Assembly: GCA_907163375.1 (NCBI GenBank)
Contig: CAJQUW010005533.1
Coordinates: 397,001-461,000, forward strand
Direction: 5' to 3'
DNA length: 64,000 nucleotides
DNA from: Prostheceraeus crozeri
Lineage: Eukaryota > Platyhelminthes > Polycladida > Euryleptidae
In this document: one piece after another, positions 9,054-19,835 of the stretch
Numbering within the stretch: position 1 is the stretch's first letter
How the letters are laid out: every line of letters starts with the position of its first letter
Notes under the pieces: model-generated
The model's input: the letters and a program-made list of their open reading frames with translations, nothing else
The model's database searches: none
What the model was told of the DNA's origin: nothing
Position numbers and translations under genes: made by a program

Positions 9054-9085
9054 TAAGTTGAATCTGCTATCAGTCAACTTGAACG

Positions 9086-9425
9086 TTGCAAATGAAGTTC
9101 GGTGTAATACTTCCTTTCGACGGGCGTTCCTGTAAAGGGCGGCGGTGAAACCCGTAGCTATGTATACCGCAAGGGACATTCGGCAATGGTCAATCTTGTT
9201 AAACCTCTCTGCGTCATGTTTGCAAGTGATTGCCTCTGTCTCAACGTAGTATGCATTCGCGCCAGGGCGACATTTAGCCAACTGTCGAGGTTGCCTAAAA
9301 CTTTCCATTGCATACGCTATGAGAACCATGAGTTCTACCTGTCTCTATCAATGAGACGAATTGATGAATGGAATGAAATGGGAGGACACTCACGCGCCAC
9401 ACGCAACATAACACACTTCTCTCTT
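9086..9425 (+). other. Non-coding segment, probably structured
   Basis: No convincing gene. It holds an 11-mer GGCGTTCCTGT (9123-9133) shared with both 256-bp repeats (for example 6047-6057), an ACGGG/CCCGT pairing around it, and a long-range TTGCAAA/TTTGCAA pairing. It may be a diverged relative of the 256-bp block. Overlapping frames of 65-139 codons on both strands run through repeats and lack recognisable content. Confidence 0.4.
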
Positions 9426-9835
9426 CCGTAGTCTAACAAGCTCTTTACACATGGATCGCAGTCGATTGCTATCCCTGTATCAGAAGTGTAAGCTATCTTA
9501 ATTTTATTTAACACTATTTCATCTACCATCATCGCCCATATGAAATGTTATAAGATTTACAAGTTAGACTAAGCGTGCTACTATTTCCAAATGAAAAAGT
9601 ATACATGGTTAAATCATCCACTTAAGCCCATCCGTAGTCTAACAAGCTCTTTACACATGGATCGCAGTCGATTGCTATCCCTGTATCAGAAGTGTAAGCT
9701 ATCTTAATTTATTTGACACTATTTCATCTACCATCATCGTCCATATGAAATGTTTTAAGATTTACAAGTTAGACTAAGCGTGCTACTATTTCCAAATGAA
9801 AAAGTATACATGGTTAAATTATTCACTAAAACCCC
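9426..9835 (+). repeat. Two tandem 206-bp repeats
   Basis: Copy 1 starts at 9426 and copy 2 at 9632, nearly identical, each opening with CCGTAGTCTAAC. Within each copy TAGTCTAAC (9429-9437 in copy 1) can pair with GTTAGACTA (9563-9571), a perfect 9-bp stem closing about 125 nt. Each carries GCAGTCGATTGCTATCCCTG, also found once at 8567. The copies show no pairing-preserving changes, so evidence for RNA structure is weaker than for the 256-bp pair. Confidence 0.75.
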
Positions 9836-9867
9836 ATTCAAGTAAGTCAGTATGAAAGCAAAGATAA

Positions 9868-9892
9868 TACGAAATAAACATTTATTATGGCA
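9868..9892. terminator. Back-to-back poly(A) signals
   Basis: GAAATAAAC on plus and, a few bases on, AATAAATG on minus (plus CATTTATT). They would end plus transcripts from the small left-arm genes and the minus transcript of the 145-residue gene, whose stop is at 9885. The minus signal overlaps the end of that reading frame. Confidence 0.5.
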
Positions 9893-10322
9893 TGTATTTC
9901 AAAAGGTCTTCATCGTCAATATCGTCCCAGAGTCTGACTTCACATAGATCACAAAAACAGTTGAGCTGCTTTAAACGTTCTTCTGCAGCGTCCCTCACTT
10001 TCTCAATGTACGCCCACTCCGCCACGGTTCGCGGTTGGGAGTTAGGGGGTAACCACTCCCATATTTGATGTAAGTGCGACTTGCTGGTCATCTCCATCAC
10101 CCCTTCGGCATCATATTGTAAATATTTCCACCGTATGCCTGCTAGGTCGGGCAACTCCTCTTCATCGTCCTCCAATAATGATAACTTTCGTATATTGTCG
10201 AGATTGTATGTCTTCTCCACCTTCGCCTTTCTTGGTGCATTTGGTGTAACGAGCACCTTTGCTGATGTACATGGAGAGGAGAACTCCAATGCGGTATTTG
10301 GTGTTGTTGGAGGACTTGTCAT
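9885..10322 (-). CDS. Polinton protein of 145 residues, divergent from the polymerase
   Basis: Complete minus frame I do not recognise. It opens with a Thr/Pro/Ser-rich tail of about 40 residues, then KAKVEKTYNLDN, an acidic LLEDDEEELPDL, a WKYLQYDAEG segment and a helical part ending NCFCDLCEVRLWDDIDDEDLLKYMP with a CFCDLC cysteine cluster. It faces away from the polymerase gene, with about 225 bp between the two ATGs, so both probably use the promoter around 10396-10443. Function unknown. Confidence 0.6.
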   Translation of the reverse strand: MTSPPTTPNTALEFSSPCTSAKVLVTPNAPRKAKVEKTYNLDNIRKLSLLEDDEEELPDLAGIRWKYLQYDAEGVMEMTSKSHLHQIWEWLPPNSQPRTVAEWAYIEKVRDAAEERLKQLNCFCDLCEVRLWDDIDDEDLLKYMP

Positions 10323-10395
10323 GTTGTCTTTGAAATGCTGACTTTGAATAATGATAACTTTAACATTTTTCTAATTCTTAAGTATACACAAGCAG

Positions 10396-10443
10396 CCAAT
10401 CAGAATGAACATCCAATGAATGAAGAGAATGAAAGTATATAAG
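10396..10443 (+). promoter_or_regulatory. Twin-CCAAT plus TATA promoter of the polymerase gene
   Basis: CCAAT at 10396-10400 and 10412-10416, then TATATAAG at 10436-10443. A downstream block TGAATCATACAAGTGACG and the ATG with an immediate donor site follow. The same order of CCAAT, CCAAT, TATA and a closely similar TGAATCA-AC-AGTGACG-ACGCAC block precedes the minus gene at 27689, so the two promoters are duplicates. Confidence 0.7.
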
Positions 10444-10547
10444 CAAAGTGACATTCAGGTCATTTCATTTAATCTGTGAATCATACAAGTGACGAACGCA
10501 CGATCTCTCTCTTTGACTATTATTCTGTCTGATCATATTTCATTAAA

Positions 10548-13500
10548 ATGGTAAGTTAAAGATTTCCTCTCTCATCTCCCTCAAACGTGTGACTAATAGC
10601 ATCTTCCTCAATTTCAGGCATCAACTTCATCACCAACGCCCTCTCTTCTCGAGGAAAGTTTAGAGTTATTGAGTCAAGGTAGGTTGTAACACTACACTGA
10701 GGCTTGAACAGAGATGAAAGAATGATTTCTCTTTCAGGTGATGTGAGTTCCAGCTCAGGACTCTCGCGGCAAGGCAACGAGTGGGAATGTGCCGACTGCG
10801 GACATATGTTTACAAGGAAGCACAGTCTCCTTCGACACATCAAACAACGTGTGTGTCAACGCAAAGCGGCGTCAATCTCCGGAGGTGAAGTTGATTCTGA
10901 CGATGACATCTCCTTTCCTTGCGATTTGTGCCCTCTTTCTTTTGATAGTCACTTTCAGCGATCTTCGCACAGACTTCAACACACGCATGCAAATGATCAC
11001 TACACCAACGGTACCTCTACCATCTCCCTCATTAATGTTTCACATAATAATTTAGTACGCGACTACTGCATGGAGTCCAATACTCAAATAGTAGATTTTC
11101 CTGAGTGGCTCCTTCAAAATTCTAACATTATCGAAGCGCTCTTCAACAATTTAGACAATTTTAGAATGAAGGCGCTCATCTACCTCAAACTAAAATATAT
11201 TAAGATAGATTTTCAAACGGGTCAAGTGACGGAGAGAATACAGTTTCATGTTCCTTCCTCTTCCGCAACCGAAGTTGTAGACTGCGAGTCTTGGCTAAAT
11301 TTTCACATTCAATGTTTAAAATCAAATGTAGATAAATTCAATGAACGCGACAGCGCTCTCATTTTTGATGGTGTGGACTCAGCCATATTCAAAATTTCCC
11401 TATTAGAAAGTCATGCAGCTCGAGGCACATTTAAACTACCAAAAACGTTGTATAATAAGAAAGCTGTCATCAATGTCGATTGTAAATCACAGTGTTTCAA
11501 ATATCCACTCCAATATCCACTCCACTCAAATATCCTATCCATCCTTCACTATAATGATATCAACGCGAATCGAAATCATACCTATAGCTATAGACAGTGG
11601 GAGGATGAACTAGACTTTGAAGGTTGTGATAGTAACAACATGAAAATCAAAGATGTAGAAACGTTCGAAAAACATAATCAGATTAAAATTGTCGTTCACG
11701 TGTGGGAGAAGGGGTTGAAGGGTGCCCGCTATAATTCACGTTCAACTTGTTATGAACGTGTAGTCAACCTCTTATTAGTAAAACAAGATGATAGCGAGGA
11801 ATGGCACTACTGTGGTATTCCCAAAATCTCTCGCTTGTACACTCACTTGGGGCACTCTAAAAGAGGTGAACATTTTGTATGCGACCGCTGCATCCGCTCC
11901 TTTTGGAGTAAAGATAAATTTGAAACTCACTATGAATGGTGCAAGCGAGGTAAATTACAAATGGAACGCATGCCCAAAGATAAAATATTTTCACATAGGG
12001 ATAATGGTGACGAATTAAGTCCCCTGCGTGTCATTTACGCAGCATAGAATGCTACATTGATGATATCATCCACAAGCCAGCAGCCATATCCTGCTATGAA
12101 GTATGGCATGACCACTTTAGGAATAGACAAAACAAAATGCATACTTGGCAAGGTGAAGATTGTATTTCAAAATTTCTAGAATTTCTCGATAAAGCTGCTA
12201 AATTTCAACAATCATATGATTCCCAATTGCAGCGTAAGTCACTACATATGTCAGATGAAGACAAACAGAAATTTGAAAGTTGCACATCCTGTCCTAAATG
12301 TCATAAAACGTTTGATGATGATAAAATTAAGAAAGTGCGTGATCATGATCACATCACTGGTAAATTTAGAAACGCACTCTGCTCCAAATGTAACTTTTCA
12401 CTTAGGTTGAGACGTCGTGTACTACCCGTCATTTTCCATAACTTTAAGGGCTATGACAGTCATATGCTCATAAAAGGAGGGTTGAGCCAGATGAAATCGT
12501 GGCAGTTTAATGTAATAGCACAAACGAGAGAAAAATTCATGGCAATGACAGCAAAAGTACCAGTAGATAAAACTAAAGAAAATAAGACAGTCTTCTTCGA
12601 AATAAAATTTTTAGATTCATTTCAATTCATGTCAGCGTCACTAGCTTCTCTCGTTCGTAATCTCAAGTTTCTTCCCCATAGTCAAACTTTGAAGAAACAC
12701 TATCCAAACTTAACGGATGAAATAATCACTCGCAAAGGAGTCTTTCCTTATGCATATTTTAGCTCAATGTCTAAACTAAATGAAACAACCATTCCTTCCA
12801 TTGACAAATTCAAAAACGATTTGACGGGTGAAGATTGTCCAGTAGAGGACTATGAACATGCTCAAGAGGCATGGTTAAAATTTGATTGTAAAACGTTTGG
12901 CGATTATATGATCGCTTACTTAGAATTAGATGTCATTTTGCTGGCTGATGTCTTTCAGGAGTTTCGACGAGTGGCATTAGAAGAAGACAAATTAGATCCT
13001 GTCCACTTTGTCAGTCTACCAGCCATGTCCTTTAAATCAGCCTTTAAAATGACTGGTGAGACCATTCATCTCTTACAAGACCCGGAGATGTATAATATAT
13101 TTGAGCGCGGAATACGCGGTGGTCTCACATTTGTAAATAAACATCATATAAAATCTGAAACAGTAGGTGATGATCATATCCACCTAAAGTACTATGACCA
13201 AAATAATTTATATGGCAGTTCACTGTCTAAACCACTACCTCATTCCGAGTTTAGTTGGTTAAATCAAAATGAGCTTGAGTATTACTCCAACCCTTCAAAC
13301 ATACTGAAGATTCCAGATGAAGGTGATTGGGGATATTATTTTGAAGTGGATTTGATTTATCCAAATAGTATTAAAAATAAAACTGTTGATTTCCCACTTG
13401 CACCTGAATCTGGCGAAGTGACTGAAGATATGTTTTCACCATTCATGTCACAATTTCATAATAACTTAACAGAGTGTGGACAGCCAAGGTACAAACCATG

Positions 13501-14545
13501 CCGCAAACTTTTACTCACCCAATATGATAAGAAAAATTATCTCGTACACTTCTGCATATTAAAATTCTATTTAGAAATGGGCATGCTTCTAAAGTCAGTT
13601 CACCGCATTATCAAATTTAGACAGAAAGCCTTCCTCAAACCCTACATAGATAGTAACAGTCAAAAACGTGCACTCGCCCAAAATAATTTTGAAAAGGATT
13701 TTTATAAATATAAGAATAACAGTCTATTCGGAAAGACCATGGAGGATGTTAGAAAACGTATGAATTACAAACTAGTCGTTGATGAACAAAAATATCACAA
13801 ATTGACCTCATCACCTCTTTTCATTGATAGAGACATCATCGATGAGGATCTTGTAGGTGTTAAAATGATTAAATCAGAAGTTGAGTTGTGCAAACCCATC
13901 TATATTGGGCAAGCCGTTTTAGATTATTCCAAGCTTGAAATGTATCAACTCTTCTACAAAATATTAAAACCATGCCCTCTCGTAAAAGAGGTTCGCTTGC
14001 TGGGTGGTGATACAGATAGTTTCTTTTTAGGAATTACCACTCAAAAAGATTTAAATTTTAATGAAGTAGGCAAGTCATTAGAAAAATATTTCGACACATC
14101 TAACTACAATCCCACTCATCCACTCTATTCCATACAGAATAAAGCCAAACTTGGTTGTTTTAAGGATGAAACAGCAGGAAAGGAAATAGATGAAATGATT
14201 CTCCTCCGTCCTAAAATGTATTCCATGAAACTAAAAGAATGTGCAGATAGTATTAAGCGTGCTAAAGGTATATCAAAATCCATTGTTCATAAAATGAAAC
14301 ATCGGTCCTATAAGAAGGCCTATAAAAATAAAACTATAACGTTTGTCAATATGACAATCTTAAAATCTCAAGTTCATACTGTGAAAACGTACACGTTCAA
14401 GAAACGAGCACTTTCAGCATGGGAGGATAAGAGGTGTTGGATAGGACATAACACATCTCTTCCACATGGACATCCTGACACAAACATACCTCCACCCAAA
14501 AGAATAAAACTCACGCTACCACATTCAGGAGATGTATTGACATAA
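10548..14545 (+). CDS. Polinton protein-primed-type DNA polymerase B region (looks interrupted about once)
   Basis: Replicative family B polymerase of the Polinton. The initiator ATG at 10548 is followed at once by a donor site, and two short GT-AG introns (about 10551-10617 and 10679-10737) precede the main body. The N-terminal part has two C2H2 zinc fingers (near 10785-10860 and 10915-10985) and the Polinton-type HYCGIPKISRL...CDRCIRSF module. Next comes a CPKC...DHDHITGKFR...CSKCN module that resembles endonuclease VII-type HNH. The exonuclease motifs follow: FHNFKGYDSH (near 12434), FLDSFQFM (near 12610), YLELDVILLAD (near 12920). Polymerase motifs A (YDQNNLYG, near 13190), B (KNNSLFGK, near 13710) and C (GGDTDSFF, near 14003) are all present with their aspartates. 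It needs no host polymerase for synthesis from a protein primer, by family analogy. Confidence 0.9.
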
Positions 14546-14588
14546 TCAACTTTAACTCAGTATTTTGATGTTGCTTTTTGTAGATATA

Positions 14589-16327
14589 CGTGGTGTGATC
14601 CAAAATGTCCCGGACTAACCTACTTGCAGATAACCTGTGATAACGAATACTACTTCAGATGTAAATTTAGGTCTTTAAGGCATGAGAAATATGGTTGCCG
14701 AAATTTTTCCGGTCAGTTTTCTATTTTTTCAAAATTTTCAAACATTTTTGTCTGAATTTCAAGATTTTCCTATAAATTCTAGCGATTTAGAATTAATATA
14801 TTTAGATTAACTTGACAGTTAAGCTATCACTAATAACCTGACTAATAATTAACGGAAAAACAAATGTTTTGTTCCAGAAAACAGTTTTACTTTTCAATGT
14901 ATGAGCCGTTAGCATTCGTCACTTTTTGCCAACGAAGTCTCAATTCACAAAAAGCTTTATGAAAAAATTCCGGTGTCAAAGAATCAAAAAACTCAGTAAC
15001 TGCATCCCGCAGTTCAACTGGCGATTCAAAATGGTGTCCACGAAGATGCTTTTTGAGGAATCTAAACAGATAGAAGTCACTTGGGGCCAAGTCAGGTGAA
15101 TAAGGAGGATGGCTCAATAGTTGATATCCGTTTCTCGTTAAGGCATTGGTTGTCTCCTGCGAGGTGTGAATCGGAGCATTGTCATGAAGCAAGTAGAGGG
15201 GAATGTTTCGTGGCTTTCTTATTTTCTTCCTCGCTTCAGATAACAGATTGGAATAATATTCGCTATTGATTCTTACTCCTTTTTCCGCAAAGTCAACCAG
15301 TTGGATTCCCGAAGCGTTCCAAAAGACCGTCAGCATCAACGACCGGCGATGTGATGTTCCGGATCGCATTTTCAAAGGGGCAGACTCGCCTGATTTTCAC
15401 CACTCTGCAGATTCTCGCTTACTTTGAGGCAGATACAAACTTAAAGGTGTTTCATCCTCTGTAAGGATGCAGTTCAGAAACTGATCTCCGTGCATTTCGA
15501 GGAGATCCAAATTTGACTGTGCCGCCAGAAGTCTGTTCTCCTTCATTTCAGGTGACAGAAACTTCGGTACGAAACGTGATGCCAGTTTGCGATATCCAAG
15601 TCTTTCGATGATGTCATGACAGGAGTGATAACTGATTCGCAACTCTCTTGACAACTCACGGATGGTTATCCTTCTGTGTGCTGTAATCACTTCATCGCAC
15701 TGACTCGATTTCTCTTCCGGAATCTCCTGCGGCCGACCAACAGTTGAAAAATCTTTCTCCACAGATTGTCTTCCGCGTTTAAATTCGCTTATCCAGAAAT
15801 AAGCAGTAGTTCTCGATGGAGCTTTGCTTCCATATGCCAGGCTTAATTCCTTTAGAATGTCACCATTAGCGAAGCCGCGGATCAGGAGGTATCGTATCAC
15901 ACTGCGATATTCGACTGAAGACACGCTTGTCACATCCATCATGAAAACTGATAGAACAAAGAACCATCGTTGACACGGATTTCTTAATGAATGCGTGCTG
16001 AATGAACTTCACTGATTGATATCGTAACACATGAAGCAATTAACAAAAGACGTGCAATATTCATGGCAAAGATATCCGTCAAATAAGGTACAAATCAAAA
16101 TCAATCTAACTATAACAATAAGACAAATCGGATCTCGATCAATTCAGAAAATACAGAAATTCATGTTAAAATGTAAAAATATTTTTTAAAAATATAAAAC
16201 TGATCGGAAAAATTTCGGCGACCATATTTCTCATGCCTTAAAGACCTAAATTTACATCTGAAGTAGTATTCGTTATCACAGGTTATCTGCAAGTAGGTTA
16301 GTCCGGGACATTTTGGATCACACCACG
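14589..16327 (-). mobile_element. mariner (DD34D) with 132-bp inverted ends, inserted in the Polinton
   Basis: The 1739-bp element is flanked by TA on both sides (14587-14588 and 16328-16329), the expected Tc1/mariner target duplication. Inverted ends of about 132 bp (14589-14720 and 16196-16327) begin CGTGGTGTGATCC and differ at only about two positions, so the insertion is recent and later than the Polinton. Such long ends are unusual for mariner, where about 30 bp is common. It landed in a small minus-strand open frame between the polymerase and the structural block. The non-coding parts 14721-14886 and 15943-16195 show nothing else. Confidence 0.93.
14887..15942 (-). pseudogene. mariner transposase, full length with one in-frame TGA
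   Basis: A 351-codon frame, near the usual 345 of mariner transposases, reads through except for a single TGA at 15397-15399 between residues about 181 and 183. Residues about 1-110 hold paired helix-turn-helix modules with a GRPQEIPE linker of the GRP type. The catalytic triad is present in position: first D in ILTEDET, second D in LLHDNAPIHT, third D in YSPDLAPSDF with 34 residues between the last two (DD34D). The first motif reads TEDET where TGDE is typical. One stop and otherwise clean sequence, plus near-identical ends, suggest a very recently inactivated or readthrough copy. Confidence 0.9.
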
Positions 16328-16329
16328 TA

Positions 16330-16433
16330 CATGGTTGTTTTATGTATCGCATGAGATCGTTTCTTCCTTGTGAATATATGCCTACAGTCAGCCCATTCCC
16401 CCTATATCTGTGAAAAGACTTTTTCATATACAT
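16330..16433 (-). CDS. Small minus-strand Polinton frame hit by the mariner
   Basis: An open frame starting at 16433 runs into the mariner end. About 34 residues outside the mariner are left here (YRGNGLTVGIYSQGRND). It lies next to the structural block and may be a small Polinton gene. I recognise no domain and place no function. Confidence 0.3.
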
Positions 16434-16465
16434 ATTTTTATTTCAATAAACATATCACAATGACT

Positions 16466-18014
16466 TCACTTTGTTTTCCGAAACACTAAAGTTACGAGGG
16501 ATTTAGTATCTTTCACGTGGTTGCACTCTTGTAAACCATTGGTAATTTTGATAGCAATAGAGGGTATAGTTTGTTTGACGACGGGATGATAGAAAATAGA
16601 TTCAAACATCTTCTCGACTATTCCATATGAAGCGTCTTTATCATGAATGAAATCACGTAAAATGTATTCTTTTTTCTCGCCAACAGAAATAGGTAAAATC
16701 AAATCACTTTGAATGTAAAGGTGCTGTTCATGTTTATCAAGTGTCATTGGTGTTTCTATACCAATCGTATGCGCAGCAGCAAACACAGTTTGTAGCATTG
16801 AAAAGCCAGAGTTTTTTCAAATTTTTACTCAATTGACATTGAATGTCATCACCCAGTTTCAGAACAACGCGTTGATTTTCAATTGAAAACGAAATGTGGT
16901 GTGTCTTTGCATCATATTTACTTTTCATCACATGCTTCAACTTCTGTTGTATATAAGGATTTACTACATGAATGAAGCTTTCAACTGTATGATATAGACG
17001 CGGCATTATATTGATAGCAACTTTAGATTCCTCATAAGACTGGTAAATTTTCTTGATGCGATCACCATAGATGTCCACCCACCATTCATCATTAACTGAA
17101 TCAGCTTTAGTGTGATATTCATGAGAACCATACACCACACCGCTTCCAATAATAGGTGTATAATGTCTTACAAAATGACGCAAGGTTGGAGAGAAATAAA
17201 CTGTAAGTTTGTCATTATATTTCTGAATAACCAACTTATTTTTGTCCGCCATAATTTTCTCTCCATACTTCTTACCCACAGTCTCATTCCATCGTTTTAC
17301 TAACTCAATAAGTGATAAAGGTTGAACACTACGCTTTTTCAAAATGATGCGTTCTTCGCATTCTACAACATCTTCATCAAATATTTTAAATCTATAATGA
17401 AATTTGTTGATTCGATTTGAATAAACTTTTTTAACATTTGCAGTAGCAATTGACGTTAGATGTAGTCCATGACCAAAACCAAGATGTGGATAGAATTCAC
17501 TATCCAACCTCAGCGTAAGACCTTTAGTAAAAGAATGAAAGCGGAGGAACTGTCTCCCACTCCAACGATAGATAGTAAACTCATAAGCTTTCTGATTTTT
17601 ATTCTTCATGATGGAAGTATTACCACTGTTGAATGCCTTAATAATTTTCTCATTCCCAAATGGTTCATAAGAATCTGATTTTATCTGAATCCATTCATAG
17701 TTCCACTTTCCATCTGATGTTAAATTGTATGGGGACTGAAATGCATTATTCATCGTTATTCCATCATGGGTGCGAGGAGTCAATATCATTTCTTCCAAAT
17801 CATTCACATTCTGAATATTGCTATCATAGCAAATACTAGAAACGCCAACCTCCCATTCTCCTTCTAAATGCAGTGGCCGATTTAATTCTACTCGATAGTC
17901 TGATGGTTTATTTTTGGGAAATTTATTCATAGAAGCATTACTGGGCAAGTAGATTAGAAACGAGTCCTTATTTTCACTTTCCATATTATTCACATTGGAA
18001 AAATATATTAGCAT
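16466..18014 (-). CDS. Polinton structural-type protein with WEVG motif, copy 1 (looks broken about once)
   Basis: Minus-strand region coding a protein with an N-terminal signature: LPSNASMNKFPKN, then a short spacer and LHLEGEWEVGVSSICYD. This PSN...F..N...L.G.WEVG...I.Y pattern is one I associate with capsid-accessory or receptor-type proteins of Polintons, adintoviruses and kin. The neighbouring region 18024-19442 carries the same signature, so the two are tandem paralogues. No enzymatic motif is visible; the body looks rich in beta strands. Position beside the capsid and protease genes supports a virion role. Initiation at the first or second Met (NNMESENK) cannot be decided. Confidence 0.65.
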
Positions 18015-18023
18015 ACGTTTGCA

Positions 18024-19442
18024 TTAACTCTTCATTCGGAAATGGAGTGTGATACTTGTCACAGCATCTTTATGAAAAGGAATCAACGCACCAGCATCGT
18101 CATAAATGGCAATATCAATTTGTGGGATGTAGTTTGATTTCAGCTTTGTATAATGCACTTTCTTGAAAGTATGCTCAGATAAAATACTGCAGCTTTTTGG
18201 CTGGTATGGTATCATTGCTAGCAATGGAGCTTCAACATCTCCCACACGTACATCTTCACCAATATTGGAATATATCTGAAAATAGTTAATACGACGCGAT
18301 AGCGACATGTCTGCGCTAGCTTTGGTTACAGTACCACTTTTAAAGATATTTTGATCAAAACCCAAAATGTCCATTAGAGTTTTATCCATAATTAGTTCAA
18401 TACCTTTTCCACTTATAGTGAGAGACAAAGTACCTTCTTTTTCAGAAAATAAAATATGTTGCTCATTAATCACTTCATTTAAATAATCTACAACCAATTT
18501 AACCGAAGTAATAATGCGAGGCATCAACACTCTTGTTTCATGTAAGATACCACCTAAAGGCTCTACACACTTTCTGTATAAAGATACGGTCCATTCTGTA
18601 TCAAATTGATTTGACCTTTCACATGGTAAATGTTGCATATCAGATTTTCCATGAACAGCTGCAGAACGATATCGTAAGAACTGATGAAAATCTTTTGAAC
18701 AAACTAATACTAGATCATCATCATTTAATTTGCTTATTGCAATATGATTAGATGATTTAATATAAGTCAATGTTGCCACTTGTTTGCCATCAACTCGAAG
18801 GAGATAATTAAATTTCTTCAATAATGTTTCAGGAGTCATGTTTGTCTTTCTTGGCTTAATCACAATCTTCTTCACCAACGTCTTCTCATTTCTTGGAATA
18901 AGATCTACATAATAAGCTTCCTCTCGATATATTAACTGTTTATGACCACTTATGTGGTAATTAACGTTAAAATTATCATAGCTTGTTAAGGCGCTAGCGA
19001 GGTAACCTAAATCATTTCTTAAACTTGGACTTAAACCAACAATCCAATCTTTCTCAACTACATGATGTACATAATTATAATCATCATTGTGCGGAGTAAA
19101 TTGGACAATATGTTTACTCGCTTTATTCAAGAAATCATATATAAACTTTTTACATGATAAGAGATCTTTCTTTGGCCACTGTGGAATGTATACTCGGCAC
19201 CCCTTTTCACATTGATAAGCAGCTGTACGCCTCATATTAATAGTCATCACCTCATGATCAAAAGTATAGACACAGTTGCTATAAACAAGTTGAGTGACAC
19301 CCACTTCCCAATTTCCATTTAGCTGTTGTGCATGATCAATGGGAGTAGAAAAGAGTGCGGCTCGATTACTAGTAAATCTCTTTGTAGCCGCATTGCTAAG
19401 CAAAATATGATAAAACGACATTTTTATATTGCTAATCTGCAA
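18024..19442 (-). CDS. Polinton structural-type protein with WEVG motif, copy 2
   Basis: A 472-residue minus frame beginning with LLSNAATKRFTSN and LNGNWEVGVTQLVYSN, parallel to the signature of the region at 16466-18014. The ten bases between them and same strand suggest one transcription unit or close promoters. It faces the plus-strand PC4-like gene whose ATG is at 19457 within an open frame entered at 19445, so the two genes start almost back to back. The protein looks beta-rich and has no Cys cluster or catalytic motif I recognise. Likely a spike, fibre or minor virion component; inference from neighbourhood and pattern only. Confidence 0.65.
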   Translation of the reverse strand: MQISNIKMSFYHILLSNAATKRFTSNRAALFSTPIDHAQQLNGNWEVGVTQLVYSNCVYTFDHEVMTINMRRTAAYQCEKGCRVYIPQWPKKDLLSCKKFIYDFLNKASKHIVQFTPHNDDYNYVHHVVEKDWIVGLSPSLRNDLGYLASALTSYDNFNVNYHISGHKQLIYREEAYYVDLIPRNEKTLVKKIVIKPRKTNMTPETLLKKFNYLLRVDGKQVATLTYIKSSNHIAISKLNDDDLVLVCSKDFHQFLRYRSAAVHGKSDMQHLPCERSNQFDTEWTVSLYRKCVEPLGGILHETRVLMPRIITSVKLVVDYLNEVINEQHILFSEKEGTLSLTISGKGIELIMDKTLMDILGFDQNIFKSGTVTKASADMSLSRRINYFQIYSNIGEDVRVGDVEAPLLAMIPYQPKSCSILSEHTFKKVHYTKLKSNYIPQIDIAIYDDAGALIPFHKDAVTSITLHFRMKS

Positions 19443-19444
19443 CT

Positions 19445-19813
19445 TTGCATAACATCATGAAGACTTGGATTTTGGACTCTCTACAATATATCAGAGTTGA
19501 TCGTGATGGAAACGTACATTTCAAAAATTCTCATGGTCATACATCAAGAGGAATTACATTAACATGGCGACAATTTGTCAACCTCAATGATATCATGAGG
19601 GATTTGGAATATTTTGAAACATTAAGATTCATCTCCTTGGGTGATCAAGTTTGGCTTCAACATTACAGAAATGAAATTCAAATCTACCATTCTCATTCCG
19701 CAAACTGTTTCTCATTTCGCAAATACAATTGGGAGAAGTATAGAAGATACATACATCGCTCCATCATGACATTTATTCGTCGTGAGTTCATCGCCCTACT
19801 ATGCAAATCTTAA
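19445..19813 (+). CDS. PC4-like coactivator-type protein, copy 1
   Basis: 122 residues in the frame from 19445; a second Met (MKTWIL) at 19457 is the more likely start because its paralogue begins MSWKLDSL. The segment VHFKNSHGHTSRGITLTWRQFVNL resembles the core of PC4/p15-type single-stranded-DNA-binding coactivators, a strand pair followed by GISLT-EQW and a helix. The second half, with IQIYHSH then FSFRKYNWEKYRRYIH, could be a second such half-fold. PC4 in hosts joins TBP and TFIIA at promoters, and a TBP-like gene lies just downstream. The match is by eye and could fail in a profile search. Confidence 0.5.
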   Translation: MHNIMKTWILDSLQYIRVDRDGNVHFKNSHGHTSRGITLTWRQFVNLNDIMRDLEYFETLRFISLGDQVWLQHYRNEIQIYHSHSANCFSFRKYNWEKYRRYIHRSIMTFIRREFIALLCKS

Positions 19814-19835
19814 TCAGACATGACTACCACACATC

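Noticed and set aside
9186-9431. 81-codon plus frame and the 139-codon minus frame 8910-9329
   Set aside because: They run through the ribozyme repeat and neighbouring structured sequence; no domain.
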